Of a stretch of DNA of 64,000 nt, positions 9,642 through 20,354 are shown one piece after another. Each line of letters starts with the position of its first letter. Within the stretch, counting starts at the first letter, position 1. The stretch is from contig OY101123.1 in the NCBI GenBank assembly GCA_956465555.1, forward strand, positions 186,001-250,000, written 5' to 3'. Both the position numbers and the translations under genes were made by a program. Origin of the DNA: Nitzschia sp. pyKryTriq1. Lineage: Eukaryota > Bacillariophyta > Bacillariophyceae > Bacillariales > Bacillariaceae. Under the pieces are notes generated by a model. It saw only the letters and a program-made list of their open reading frames with translations. It did not search any database and was not told where the DNA came from.

Positions 9642-10133
9642 GGGGTCGAAGAATGAAGAGTCGTCAATCATCATTCGTCATTACCTACCGGTACGTACTT
9701 TTTCACATCTGCCGGTCCATAATACAGTAGGACCCCCTTTTCAGTTCATTCTCCAGCGCGTAGAATATGTACTGCATGGTACGTACGTGAAAAATGACCA
9801 CATCTCACGCCACAGCACAAGAGTACCTAATACTCCCCCGTACTGGTTTTATTATGTAGACAGCGCGCGCGTAGTGCGATCTCATCATCTCACTGACATC
9901 TTCGCTTATTATTAGTCTGCGTTTTGACCATGCAGTATTACATGGTAGTAGTCTACCGGTACATAGTACATACAGCAGTACCGCAGTTCGTATCTTATAA
10001 GACTTATCTGTTCAAAGAACCAAACTCGCAGAGACCACACCCTCTACTAGTAGAAGACTATATACGACTCTAGAGAGGAGAGCCGCAAGGAGATTGTACT
10101 TCTGTACCTGCATATAATAGCTTCAGACATCAG
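9642..10133. other. Intergenic region upstream of the LtrA-like gene
   Basis: No gene is seen. Several TACCGGTA/GTACGTAC palindromes and short CTA-rich runs are present. The last 100 bp are the likely 5' leader of the plus-strand gene. Confidence 0.5.
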
Positions 10134-11879
10134 ATGACCGAAGAAGAAGAATCGTCGTCGCCAGATGTACCGGTAGTCCCGGAAGTGATAGCTCCGGAAG
10201 CTCCAGCGGCGGGTCCGGCCAATGATGAACGCTCCAAGAGTCGTCAACTTCAACGCCGTCGTCCTTCGTCTCGAAAGTGTAATAAGAATAGCAGACGCTC
10301 CTGTTGTGAATTGATGGAAGATTTGAATAATACGGAAGACATGAACATGAACATGCACATGCACATGTTGAAGGCCTTGCCAGAAAGAAAAGAAGATGAA
10401 GACATCGAGGCTGGAACTACTAATCCTTCTCCAACGAACAATAATAATGATAACGATAACGATAATGGGAGACGACGATCCCACATGAAAAAGAATCGGC
10501 GACAAAGTGAACTGATGGAAGAAGTACTGCTGGGTGACGATGATGATGATGAGCTCGAAGAATTGCAAAGAGCAGAGGCTTCCGCCGCACATGCATCTTT
10601 GGCCATGGCACGTCCTTCTATTGTGGATACGGGTGCAGGCGTGGATATGGCTGCGGCTGTGGATGTGGCTGAAGACACGAATGCTCACAACATTGCTGCT
10701 GCTCAGCAAATTCATACCATTCGCCAAAGAAGAAGAAGCAGTGTATTGGTGGACGATCCCAATGAAATCTCCTATCATCCCGGCAACCATTTCCAACTGT
10801 ATGCTCCACCTCGGCAAAGGCAAGAATGGGGACAACGACAGATTCTTCCAAGAGTCAATTGGGGCGATTTGTTTTTTGATCTCTTCTATGTGGCGGCGGC
10901 GTACAATGTAAGTCGTCATGATTCATCATCATCATCATCATTCGTAGTCTCCTGGCAGTTGTTACATACAGTACACAGCTACTGTCAGGCAGGCACTTGT
11001 ATTCGTATGGAGTCTTCTCTCACTTATTCGCTTCTACCACTACTTGTTGACTGATTCTTTCTTTCTTTTTTGCATGCTGGTCCTATAGACATCCGAAATT
11101 TTGGTCGAATCACCGTCCGCTCAAGGATGCTTGTACTTTTTGGGTTGTTTTCTCAATGTGCAATGCATTTGGATGCAAAAGATGGCGTACGATGCGAGAT
11201 TTGTCGTTTCGGATGATCTCTTTCATCGTCTGTTGGAAATTCTACGTGTGGTCATTCTGGCCAGTGTCGTGGTCCATATTCGACCCGTCTCTGAATTATC
11301 ATCATCATCATCTACAGCCAACATGTTTGCCTTGTCACTTTCGATTGCCGTGGCTTGGATCTTTTGTGCCGGAAACTTGCTCGAACTGTATTGGATGGGC
11401 CAAGGGCAACAAGCTGTCATTCGAGCCTTTACCTCTCAAGGACTCCGAATTCTCGTGGTCGGATTGGGACTGTGTGTGGCTGCTACTATTGTGAGTGGCA
11501 AGGACTATTTTTCTAGTGATAGCAGCAGCAGTAGCAGTAGCGGCTATGGCGGGGGCCGGGGACTGGCGGCAGCCGAGGAGAGTATTTCGGCGTACGACGA
11601 CAAAATTACCACCATCACCACCACCAACTCAGATATGCCGATTTGGCTTCTCTTGTGGGCTCCTGTTCTCGATTATTGTATTCAGTTTGTGAAGGTCGTC
11701 TTTCTCTTTCCGAATGACGGAAGTCACAAGAAATTTGGTAAGTGCTGTTCTTACATTCCTACTACTACTACAACGCATGCATGCATGCAGACGTGTGTCC
11801 TGGATCGTTGCGGTAGCTAAACGTTCTTGTCGCTGTTGTTTTCTCTCAATATATGATACACTATATACATCCAAACAAA

Positions 11880-11913
<34 letters not shown>

Positions 11914-12754
11914 CATTCCATTGAATGTCGACTTTTGTATCCATCGATACGCCGAATTCACCATGCTCATGCTGGGAGAATCCATTTTGAGTTTGTTGAT
12001 TGTCGATGTCCCTGCCGAAAATTCCGACTACTTTGCCACCTTTTACTGTTCCCTCTTGACGGTTATTTTCTTGCAGTATTTACATTTTCGAAGCATGCCC
12101 CATGCCGCGGACGATCATGCTATGCGACGTTCCAAGAATCGAGGAATGGTCTGGCAAGCCTTCAAATATTCTTACAGTTGCGCCTTGATTGCTCTGGGCG
12201 CCGCCTTTACACGATTCGTCTTGTCCTTTTCATATCAAGTGGTGGACGACGACTATCACCATCGCGTGTTGTCAGGAGGTGGAGGCGCCATTTCACTTCA
12301 CGACTTTGAGAAGCTGGAACAGCAAGCCGCGCATCTATTTTCCATCGCCTTGTCCATTTCCTTTTTCTCGCTGGATGGGATGAGTGTCATGAACGTTGGC
12401 TTGGACAACTGTAAAAAACGTGCGTATTGCCAGAAGACACACGTCTATAATATCAAGGGTGTAGTCTTGGTGGCCTTGCGTACCGGAGCCATTGTCTTTG
12501 TCGCCACGCTCAGTCAATGGCAAACGAATCCCGAAGTGTTGGCCGGAATCGGTTTGGGGGTGACAATTTGTCAAACGATTTTGCGCAAACTGGGACAAAG
12601 GTATCTAAACAAGAAATTGGAGAACGATTCTACGGATGATTCGGAAGGAGCAGGGGGCGAAGAAGGCCCCGCGAGTGAGAGCGATGAAGGGGGGATCCAG
12701 GAAGAGGAGTCGGAGCGCAACCCACAACTGGTGAATACTATTCGCGAAGAGTAG
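10134..12754 (+). CDS. LtrA-like (low temperature requirement A) multi-pass membrane protein, three exons
   Basis: Exons are 10134-10907, 11089-11737 and 11913-12754, with GTAAGT donors, correct phases and a product of 754 aa. The first 240 residues are disordered and charged, with an acidic Asp/Asn-rich stretch and a Met/His repeat (MNMNMHMHM). The membrane core starts at PRVNWGDLFFDLFYVAAAYN, the signature opening of the bacterial low temperature requirement A family. It continues with about ten hydrophobic segments, including HRYAEFTMLMLGESIL, the family's conserved ExF(x)LGESI motif. The C-terminal 45 residues are very acidic. The family's biochemical role is not established, so cold tolerance should not be assumed. 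Intron 2 ends in a 29-bp CA microsatellite that abuts the acceptor, and an alternative acceptor (GCATGCAG) lies about 120 bp upstream. Diatoms commonly carry long N-terminal extensions on such proteins. Confidence 0.85.
11883..11911 (+). repeat. (CA)n microsatellite serving as splice acceptor tract
   Basis: About 14 CA repeats end directly in the AG that begins exon 3 of the LtrA-like gene. They take the place of the usual pyrimidine tract. Confidence 0.8.
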
Positions 12755-13620
12755 AACCGCGGCAGAGTGGCTAGCATAGGTGTTTCGCTTCTGATGCATG
12801 CATCGGTGGCTGGCACGAACTGGAGCACTACTGGCTACTGTATTGCTGACTGTATCGTACAAGTTCTGCTGTAACGATTGATAGATTTGTATCTTATTAA
12901 CTTCTCGTCACAATACAAGCTAGCGGACGGTAGTCTACTTGTATTAGTCTACCGGTACGAATAGTTGAAGTAGGCTGCCGTCAGCCGATCGTCGGATGAT
13001 GATTCATTCGCATCCTTCATCACCGACCATCCGTCCAGAAGCCTCATTTTTTCGTTGAGGTTGTTTTTGCGTGCGTGGATACGTGTGACGCATGTGCCGG
13101 TACACGAACAATGCAGTACTGGTAACCGCATGATGATGTGTGCGTGAATTGCCGAAAAGGTACTATTTACTACCCATTCACGGACAAATCTGGTGGCATA
13201 TACTAAAATATCAACATCATTCAAATTTCCTTCATGTAGGTATATGATGATTAATTTTTGCTCTGTATGTATTTTGGAGTGTTGATATGCCCAGAGAACC
13301 ATAAGACGCTAGATTCCGATCACCGCGAGGGTTCGCGTCCGTTCTTGGCCTTTCGTGGAGCCCATTTTTTGCAAGTTTCTGCGATCGATCAGTCGTATCG
13401 CCGTAGTAAATAGACGTGCAAAAGCTTTTCCCGTAGTTTGTTGCACACAAATTCGTTGAGACCAACGGCCCGCGCAGAACATCGCGAAGCACGCAGACAG
13501 AACGCAAAAACTCGATGTAATTGGCTTCGCCATCATCATTCATTATTTCTTCGACGATTTTCCTTTGCACATAAAAACAAAACGCAGTAGCAACACCACG
13601 ATACAACATCAACTTTCACC
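12755..13620. other. Intergenic
   Basis: No supportable gene. Overlapping minus-strand frames of 70 to 126 codons lack any motif. The last 30 bp before 13621 are a CAACA-rich leader. Confidence 0.5.
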
Positions 13621-14331
13621 ATGCCGCCCTTTTCCGGTGAAGGCGACAATACGGTCGGTGCTGCACCTCTGCTTCTAGAGATCGAGTCTATCTTCACTGT
13701 AGTGGAACCTGTTGCCCTATGCCGGCGAAGGAGCAGTAGCAGTAACAACAGCGCTGTGTCTCCCGAGAACTTCCCGATCGCTCCGATTCCCGAAGAACGA
13801 GAAGTGTCTTTTCATCCATTGATGGAAGTCATTTACATTGATGATATTGACGATTATACTGATGAGGAATTCGAAGCATGCTGGCACAGTGAAGAAGAAC
13901 TTGCTAACATTCGAAGAGAAAACCGTCGACTGGCTCAAAGGATGCAGTACAGCAGCAGCAGCAGAACTCGCCACCCAGAAGCCTCGTTGCGAGGTCTCGA
14001 ACAACTAACGCACAGCGGCTTCCGAAGGTCCCAAAAGATCAAACATAACAGTGTTGTGGCAGTTCTGAGCGAGCAAAACAAGCAACGCCAGACGGGGCGG
14101 TACGACCCGGCTCTGATTCGAGAATCGTACTCGTTCTTCGCGGAATACGCCACTGCTCGGGCGATCGAGTTGGCCAGTGGAGATGCGTTGGAATCCCTGC
14201 GAATGCAGCAAGAAGAACCATACACAACAACGGATGCTCCTGTAGCTCCCCGAAAATGCTGGTTGTTTGATCCATCTTCTTGGTTTCCGCGACTAGTGAA
14301 GGACGCAATTGTAGTGGAGGGATCCTGCTGA
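13621..14331 (+). CDS. RGLE-motif protein of a large diatom family, function unknown
   Basis: This 236-aa single-exon protein starts with ACC-ATG-CCG. Its layout is one I know from many diatom gene models. There is an N-terminal disordered part, then EVSFHPLMEVIYIDDIDDYT (61-80) leading to DEEFEACWHSEEELANIRRE (about 81-100). The central motif RGLE(QLT) lies near residue 124. It is followed by a helical segment containing VVAVLSEQNKQRQTGRYDP and an alanine-rich helix ending FAEYATARAIELASGDALE. The family is usually annotated only as unknown and no enzymatic motif is visible. It is probably soluble and intracellular, since there is no signal peptide or membrane segment. I am confident that it is a real gene and have no view on its role. 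Confidence 0.8.
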   Translation: MPPFSGEGDNTVGAAPLLLEIESIFTVVEPVALCRRRSSSSNNSAVSPENFPIAPIPEEREVSFHPLMEVIYIDDIDDYTDEEFEACWHSEEELANIRRENRRLAQRMQYSSSSRTRHPEASLRGLEQLTHSGFRRSQKIKHNSVVAVLSEQNKQRQTGRYDPALIRESYSFFAEYATARAIELASGDALESLRMQQEEPYTTTDAPVAPRKCWLFDPSSWFPRLVKDAIVVEGSC

Positions 14332-15016
14332 CACGCTTGCTAGCTAGTAGAAAGTAAAATCCCGTCTAGAATTTTGAAACGCACCTATCGAAACAACAAG
14401 GAAAAGTGCTTTACAGTAGAGATATAGCTAGGATGGCTGATCCAGACGATGCGAGCGACAAGACTACTAACTTGTTGTATAGAGCTACGAGCCTCAGGCC
14501 TCTAGTACTAGGCGCTGAGTCGTCTACTACCTAGACCAAGAGTTGGAAGGGCATGTAATACTATATACGTTCTTCCGAGAAAAATCTAAGGGTTGCAGAC
14601 TACTACTTTCACATCACGAAAAACATTAGCTTCCTTTCTTGGGCGTCTGTTGGTTACTGGTGGTACTCTGGTGCTGCTGAGACCGGGACAGATCCGATCG
14701 TCGTACTATCCATCGGCGCCATCTTCTTCTTCGTCGGCTAGAACGACTGACTCCGCTGTTTCTCATGCAAAGCAGTCAAGACTGCCTTCAATAATATAGC
14801 TGCCACGTTATTTGGTACTTTGTCTTTTCCGTGGCAATAAGTGATCGATTTTCTTCACCTCTGTTTTTTAATAAAGTAGTAATCGAAACACTTGTACGTA
14901 CGACTGACAGACTTTACTGTAGAATTGAATCTACGTAGTCAACAACTGTTCTACACGAGAGTGATCAAATTCCCGTGGCACAACTCAAGATATAGCGTAT
15001 ATCACATCCTTCAGAA
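14332..15016. other. Intergenic
   Basis: No gene is seen. A plus-strand frame around 14593-14799 has no ATG start and a Ser-rich composition. Several CTAGTA and TATA-rich runs occur. Confidence 0.5.
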
Positions 15017-15283
15017 TCATCTTATAGCCAAATCTCGGCCATCCTTGTTGAGTACCGAGCGCCTTGTTCCCATTTCCGACGAATATCTCTCGATGAATAT
15101 CGATGGGGTCGCGCTCATCGCAACAATCTTCTCGTAATCTTTATTTTCCTCGAGAGTCGTCTCCATCAACGCGAGGAATTCGGTTTCATCTTTCTTCTTG
15201 CCTCCTGCTGCCACAATATCAGCTCGAGGAACCACAACTTGGGGTCCTGTAGGCCTGGTCTGCCGTCGAGCACGGTTTCCCAT
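15017..15283 (-). CDS. Possible small protein (88 aa), unrecognised
   Basis: An ATG-initiated frame of 88 codons (MGNRARRQTRPTGPQVVVPR at its start) has a non-repetitive, protein-like composition. A basic N-terminus is followed by a possible helix, KKKDETEFLALMETTLEE. It stands alone between two plus-strand genes and has no recognisable domain. The mixed, non-low-complexity sequence argues mildly for coding, while its length and isolation argue against. It may be an exon or relic of a longer gene. Confidence 0.25.
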   Translation of the reverse strand: MGNRARRQTRPTGPQVVVPRADIVAAGGKKKDETEFLALMETTLEENKDYEKIVAMSATPSIFIERYSSEMGTRRSVLNKDGRDLAIR

Positions 15284-16057
15284 GCCTAGTACGTACTGTC
15301 AGTCTTGCTATTGCGCAAAGTTGCTCTAGCGGAGGTAGACAAAATTCGAAAACATCATCATCATCACCTGCCGCATCTCCCGGCCGGCCATAGAATGACT
15401 ATTATCCAAACTGTACTTCAACATTTGAAACATAAGCCTTTGCCTCAACATGCTCTTTATTGACAGCATAATAATTAAAATTCAATGGCCCGTCTACCTG
15501 TATTATTGCTCCCAAAGATCAAGATCCGACGATTCCCACCTTGCTTGAAGTGCAATACAGTACTACAGTATGACCATGCAGTTCTCTTTGCTGCGCCTTC
15601 GTCAAGGGGGTACTTCAGCAACATAATTCATTATATAGCCAATGGTTAGCAAGTGTCGCCTGTTCCTTGGGGAGTTCTGCGGTATTCCTGTTCTCGATTA
15701 GAACATATAGCCGGTATTGTCGAAATCCGAACCTTCGTATTCCTATTTTTCAGCGACACGTGTGATTTAACAACACCACTTCACGGATTGCACCCATACT
15801 CGACTAGTTTACTGAACTTTTACTAATAATGCGCGCCTACAACGATGTTAGAGATCATGCATGCATTATGGAGAGAACATACCACCTGTAATATCCATGG
15901 GAGAGGTTGGGCCTATGCCCAAAAATATCCTTGCTGATTGAGAAGGAAGGTTGACGAAAAAAAGCCAAGCAAAAAAGAAAGCAAAAGCCCGTGCAGTGAA
16001 CGGTCTCACAAAATCACGCTAAAGAATAAAACATCACCAAAAACTACTAGTAGTACC
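15284..16057. other. Intergenic region upstream of the helicase-associated-repeat gene
   Basis: No gene is seen. The reading frame of the downstream gene is open for about 40 codons before its first ATG, but without an ATG, so this is treated as 5' leader. Confidence 0.5.
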
Positions 16058-17155
16058 ATGATGATGTCTGGCAGCAACAACAAGGACTTCCATCGGGTAT
16101 GCTCTGTGGATCCTTTCCTGTCAACACTAGCATGTTCATACGATCGATTCTTCTCCAGGACGGACGAGCCCCTCGCATGGAACCACCCGTCTGCTGAAGT
16201 CGTCTCTCAGGAGGAGTCTACTATGCTCGAACCTGTCCCCATCAACACGACGCGTATGCATGTTGTGGAGCGAATTGAGAATAGCCCGTTTCCTTACTCG
16301 CAGCTCTATGACTCTTTGCGAGCCCCAGGAGCCACCAATCATGATACTACTGGTGCTGCCCGCAGCTACGAGGACTTGTTCTTTCTCAGTGGTTCCTCTG
16401 CTCCTACCAACGGCTTTACCACTACTCTTAGCGGAGATCCGCACCAAGCCCATCATCATCATAGTAATCAGCAACGCATGCTGGGAACAATTGTGCAAGT
16501 CCTCGAAAGAGACGACTGCAGTGACGACGACGACTACGACTCGAGTTACCAGGATGATGAGCTCATTTCTTGGCGTCCCGATAAGACGACTAGTGCCAAG
16601 GAGAGTTCTCGATCATCGCAACCAATCTCGTTGAAACTACGAAGACATCCTGCTGCTGCCTCACAATCTAGCACCACCACCAACAACAGTATGGTTCGAG
16701 GAGATCATAAACATAGCGATCGCTGGAATGACAAGTTCAATGAGCTTCGTGCATTCATTCAAAAGCACGGCCATGCTCGAGTTCCAGTTCGATACAGGGA
16801 TAACCTCCCGCTTTCAAAGTGGGCCAAACGACAGCGCTATCAATGGAAACTCAAGCACGAAGGGAAGCATTCCACCATGAATGATTCTCGCGAAGATAAA
16901 CTGGACGAAGTTGGCTTCCTATGGGATATTCGAATGACTGTCTGGGAAGAGCGTTACGAGGAGCTTCTTGAGTACAAAAAGAAGCACGGAAACTGCAACG
17001 TTCCCATCACATGCGTCGAAGCACCCAAGCTTGGAACCTGGGTCAAGTGTCAGCGAAGACAATGGAAGCTACGATGCAACGGTTCGCAATCTAGTATGAC
17101 ATCCTCGAGAATCGCCAAACTGGACGCTGTCGAATTCTCTTGGGAAGCAAGGTGA
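16058..17155 (+). CDS. Helicase-associated (HA) repeat protein without a helicase domain
   Basis: I start at the ATG of MMMSGSNNKDFHR (16058), because no ATG exists in the open frame upstream. The product is 365 aa. The first 220 residues are low-complexity (Ser/His/Asp-rich, with a DDCSDDDDYDSSYQDDE acidic stretch). Two helicase-associated domains (PF03457 type) follow at about 222-291 and 295-365. Each has the pattern W-x(3)-F/Y-x-EL, then KHGHARVPV or KKHGNCNVP, L-x-x-W-x-K-x-QR-x-QWKL and a final L-x-x-V/F-W. This domain is thought to bind nucleic acids. Diatoms carry many stand-alone HA-repeat proteins with no helicase core, and this one fits that pattern. The stop falls right after the second domain, so the C-terminus is short but not clearly truncated. 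Confidence 0.85.
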   Translation: MMMSGSNNKDFHRVCSVDPFLSTLACSYDRFFSRTDEPLAWNHPSAEVVSQEESTMLEPVPINTTRMHVVERIENSPFPYSQLYDSLRAPGATNHDTTGAARSYEDLFFLSGSSAPTNGFTTTLSGDPHQAHHHHSNQQRMLGTIVQVLERDDCSDDDDYDSSYQDDELISWRPDKTTSAKESSRSSQPISLKLRRHPAAASQSSTTTNNSMVRGDHKHSDRWNDKFNELRAFIQKHGHARVPVRYRDNLPLSKWAKRQRYQWKLKHEGKHSTMNDSREDKLDEVGFLWDIRMTVWEERYEELLEYKKKHGNCNVPITCVEAPKLGTWVKCQRRQWKLRCNGSQSSMTSSRIAKLDAVEFSWEAR

Positions 17156-18340
17156 TGATTGCGACCAACAACTTCGTTCTTTTGCTACTACGGACTTCTA
17201 CTACAAATTCGTCCTTGCTAGTACTACTGCCTACTACAATGCCCACCAGCAATGGACGGATATTGCTAGCACATTATTTTTGCTATAACAAGTTTTAATG
17301 CAGTCAGTCCTTGAAGGACTTTTCTACTACTACTACTACTACTAGCAAGATGCATCTCTTCTATCAACAAACGTCTAACTTTCTTTTCCTCCATACCGGT
17401 ACCGTACTAGAACTGACTTCTCCCTTCACCACCATCCATCGGTAGTACTACTACTAGAGAGAGCATACGGTGCTTCTGGAATTTCCGAATGCGCAAGTAG
17501 ATAAATCAATATCTTCGGATTTCGCTACAACATATACCGGTACGATGATTGATTGCTAACTACTGAGTTCTGCAGTTCCTACCACCTTGTATCCACGGAG
17601 TCGCACCGACCGTTCGGATTTGTGAAAATGTATCAATTAGCGTTGCGTTTTGATGCAAATTCTTTGGGCCAATTCTCCGTTCTTTTTTGAAGCGTTTGGG
17701 TACCTCGTACTTAACACTTTCTAGTCAACCGAGCGCTGTTGAACATTGAAGAATCCGTTCCCTGTCTTCCCTGAGACATCGAAAGAAGCTCAACATCATC
17801 ATGCATCATGATCATGATGCGAGACGGCCTTGCTTGGATCATGCAGATTTATTGCCGATATATAGGTTCAAAAAACGGTACTGAACTACCTGGTACCGAC
17901 ATGGTACAGTTTTACTGCAGCTGAGGTAGAACTGTACCACCACCAGTATGAGACATATTATGTAATAAGCAAAAGGCGAGCGCTATTGGTAAATGTCATA
18001 CCGGTACTGGTACTACCATGTTTACTGTACCTGTACAGTACGAACTGTAAGAGTACTGTACTGTAATCAATCTGCTACCGGTAAAGCGGTATGTACAAGA
18101 TGGGATCGATCAAGTCATTCCGACAGTCAAGTTAGTCATCGGAGTGCTCAGCATGCAAGAAATGAGAGCGCATCTCTCTCACATACTGCTGTACCGTAGC
18201 ATCGCATCAGCTAGTCTACTCGTAGGAGTACTATATGGTGTATAATACGAAGCAGACGTATTACATGTAGAGGGTGATTCTTCTTCGTATGCAGATCATG
18301 ATGATGCTGATATGCAGATCATGATGATGTTGATGTTGAG
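17156..18340. other. Intergenic, palindrome-rich
   Basis: No gene is seen. The region contains a (CTA)n run (about 17321-17342) and a cluster of GTAC-rich palindromes at 17996-18075 and around 17880-17940. A (GATCATGATGATG)-like repeat at 18290-18360 reads into the N-terminus of the next gene. Confidence 0.5.
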
Positions 18341-19273
18341 ATGCAGATTGTGATGATGTTGCTGATGCTGAGTTCCAGCAACAATCTACTCGCCCGCCTG
18401 GCCAGCGCCATTCTATTGATTCCGACGGATGTGATCGAACAACAAATGCTGCCCATGATGGCACCGCTTCCAAAGAGTTGGAGTGAATACCAGCATCGTC
18501 ATTGGGTCGATGCATGTATGGAAGAGTGCTGGGAGAATGCTAATGCCGGGTATGAGGTGCAAGCCTTGGACGAATGGCTCGTCAATGGAGGGAATTGGGA
18601 TGCCATGTCGTCTTCGGACGAAAAAGGCAACAATGAGAAGTCGTCGTCGTCGTCCTTTCGACCCTCTACCTATGGAGAAATTACAGCCGTGGGAGCCCGA
18701 CAGCTGTTTCATCACATGGAATTGATAGCGACGACGTCAAGGAGGACAAGGTCGAGGAAGAACAACAACAAGAAGGATCCAGTCGTTTTCATGGATTGGG
18801 GAAGTGGTACCGGAAAACTAGTCGGCCAAGCCTTTTTGGATAATTTTTATTCATACGACGAGACAAAAACGATGGTGTTGGATCGATGCGTGGGTATTGA
18901 ATTGTCTCCGTCACGACATGAAGCCGCAGTCGCAGCAAAATCCAAGTTGTTAGAGCTGCTGGTACTACTAGCAGCAGACGAACCAGCAGCAGCAGCAGCA
19001 GCAAGGATGAAGGTGCAGCGACAGTTGGACTTTCAACAAGGCGATCTATTTTTGGAAGACACTACCGACGCTACCCATGTCTACCTGTCATCACTTTGCT
19101 TCACGCCGGATATGATGCAACGTCTGCAAGATAAACTACTTGCGGATCATGATCAACTCAAATGGGTGGCGTCGCTTCGAAAATTCCCGAGTCTTGCCGT
19201 TACCAAAGTGGAGTATCTGGAAATGAGTTGGAGTCGACCCAGAGGAGTAGCTGTCTATTTTTACGCTTTCTAA
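18341..19273 (+). CDS. DOT1-like SAM-dependent methyltransferase
   Basis: A 310-aa protein with a class I methyltransferase core like that of DOT1-type enzymes. YGEITAVGARQLF (111-123) precedes motif I, MDWGSGTGKLVGQAF (151-165). CVGIELSPSRHEAA (184-197) is the post-I acidic motif. QQGDLFLED follows, then THVYLSSLCFTPDMMQRL (245-262), the place of the DOT1 'NNFAF' segment. The closing ASLRKFP matches related algal proteins I recall. The Ala/Leu-rich insert (203-222) is a low-complexity expansion. Substrate is unknown. True DOT1 methylates H3K79, but many diatom relatives of this shape are uncharacterised, and the core here is shorter than in DOT1. The N-terminal 25 residues are hydrophobic, partly from a GATGATG repeat, so the true start could be a later Met. 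It lies convergent with the methylthioadenosine nucleosidase gene, with 93 bp between stops. Confidence 0.75.
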   Translation: MQIVMMLLMLSSSNNLLARLASAILLIPTDVIEQQMLPMMAPLPKSWSEYQHRHWVDACMEECWENANAGYEVQALDEWLVNGGNWDAMSSSDEKGNNEKSSSSSFRPSTYGEITAVGARQLFHHMELIATTSRRTRSRKNNNKKDPVVFMDWGSGTGKLVGQAFLDNFYSYDETKTMVLDRCVGIELSPSRHEAAVAAKSKLLELLVLLAADEPAAAAAARMKVQRQLDFQQGDLFLEDTTDATHVYLSSLCFTPDMMQRLQDKLLADHDQLKWVASLRKFPSLAVTKVEYLEMSWSRPRGVAVYFYAF

Positions 19274-19366
19274 GGATGAATGAGGCTTCATTCGTTCGTA
19301 ATGCTATTAGCTAATAGCGCAGAACTGCTCAAGCCGGAAAAATAGTTTACTTCTTCTTCTGCTTAT

Positions 19367-20354
19367 TTATAGATCTTCTATTTTCTTGCCAGCCACAAAT
19401 TCAATGACCTTGGGAAGTGCTTCCTGCAAACTCTGGGCTGCGCTCGACAAATTGGCCAAGAATTCCTCGTGCGTCGGAACGCCGCCATCTACCACATCTG
19501 TCACCACCTTCACGCCCAAATAGGGAACACTGCACATTTGACAAATCCAAGCAATCGCCCCGGCTTCCATGTCTTTGACCGATGCATCATTGGCCAGCAT
19601 GAGCTCGTCGTCTTTTTCCACCTTGTCAAGAGAATTTCCCGTCGTACACACACCCGTTTGGTAGTTCAGGGCCTCGGCCATTTTCGAAGGATCCAAGGTA
19701 GTGATCTTGCCAATTCCAAACGCATCAAACCCCGGAATCGGAATCCGACGATCGTGATTGGCGACGCCGGTCGTCAATACTACATTGCCAATCCCCAATC
19801 CTTTGCGTTGAAAGCCCCCGCAGGTACCGGCATTGATCACCAAATCAAATTTTGGCATTTTTGTTCCTTCTTGTTCTTGTTGTTTGGAGAGCGCCAAATA
19901 TGTCGCCAGACTCGAAGGAACGGTACCGACATTGTCCACACCCGTTCCATAAATCTGATCTTTGCCAAATGTGATAACCGTCACTAGACAGTCTCCGCTT
20001 TTCCCCTCAAAGGCCAAAAAGGGCGTGTGACTTGGAAAGAACCCTTCGACTTGGCTCAAGCCCAAATGTTCCACAAAGGGTTTGGCTTCCTGTTCCATAA
20101 CAATGGGAACTAAAACACTAAAAAAAAGAGTGAATCATCGAAAAGAAGTCGATGAGAAGCAAGTTTCGGGTCAATGGACGCGGTGACTATCTTCGCGCCA
20201 GCCGCATACGTATATACGTGTCCGTACTTGAATGCACCAATGCGTGTACTAGCTTGCAGCATCGCTCTATAAGCAGCATTGCCTTTTCTGACAAACCACT
20301 GTACTGTACTATACTAAGGCATTCTTCTCGAAACACTTACTGCTGGATCGTCAT
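19367..20354 (-). CDS. 5'-methylthioadenosine nucleosidase (plant MTN type), two exons
   Basis: It hydrolyses 5'-methylthioadenosine (and possibly S-adenosylhomocysteine) to adenine and the thioribose, in the methionine salvage pathway. The main exon is 19367-20117. I propose a 14-nt first exon at 20341-20354 (M-T-I-Q-H, split His codon), joined by a 223-bp intron with donor GTAAGT and acceptor TTTTTTAG. The phase fits exactly, giving 254 aa. The start then reads MTIQHVLVPIVMEQEAKPF, which aligns with the 'VIAMQAEA' opening of plant MTN with the catalytic Glu at 15. Other matches are VDNVGTVPSSL, INAGTCGGF (99-107), NHDRRIPIPGFD, DMEAGAIAW (187-195, ribose-binding Met-Glu) and KVVTDVVDGG (catalytic Asp211). 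If the first exon is ignored, the internal Met12 looks like a start but cuts the first beta-strand. No transit peptide is seen, so it is probably cytosolic. Confidence 0.88.

Noticed and set aside
10047-10919. A 290-codon minus-strand frame opposite exon 1 of the LtrA-like gene
   Set aside because: It is His/Ile/Arg-rich from complementary repeats, with no domain, while the plus strand has a recognised family and splice sites.
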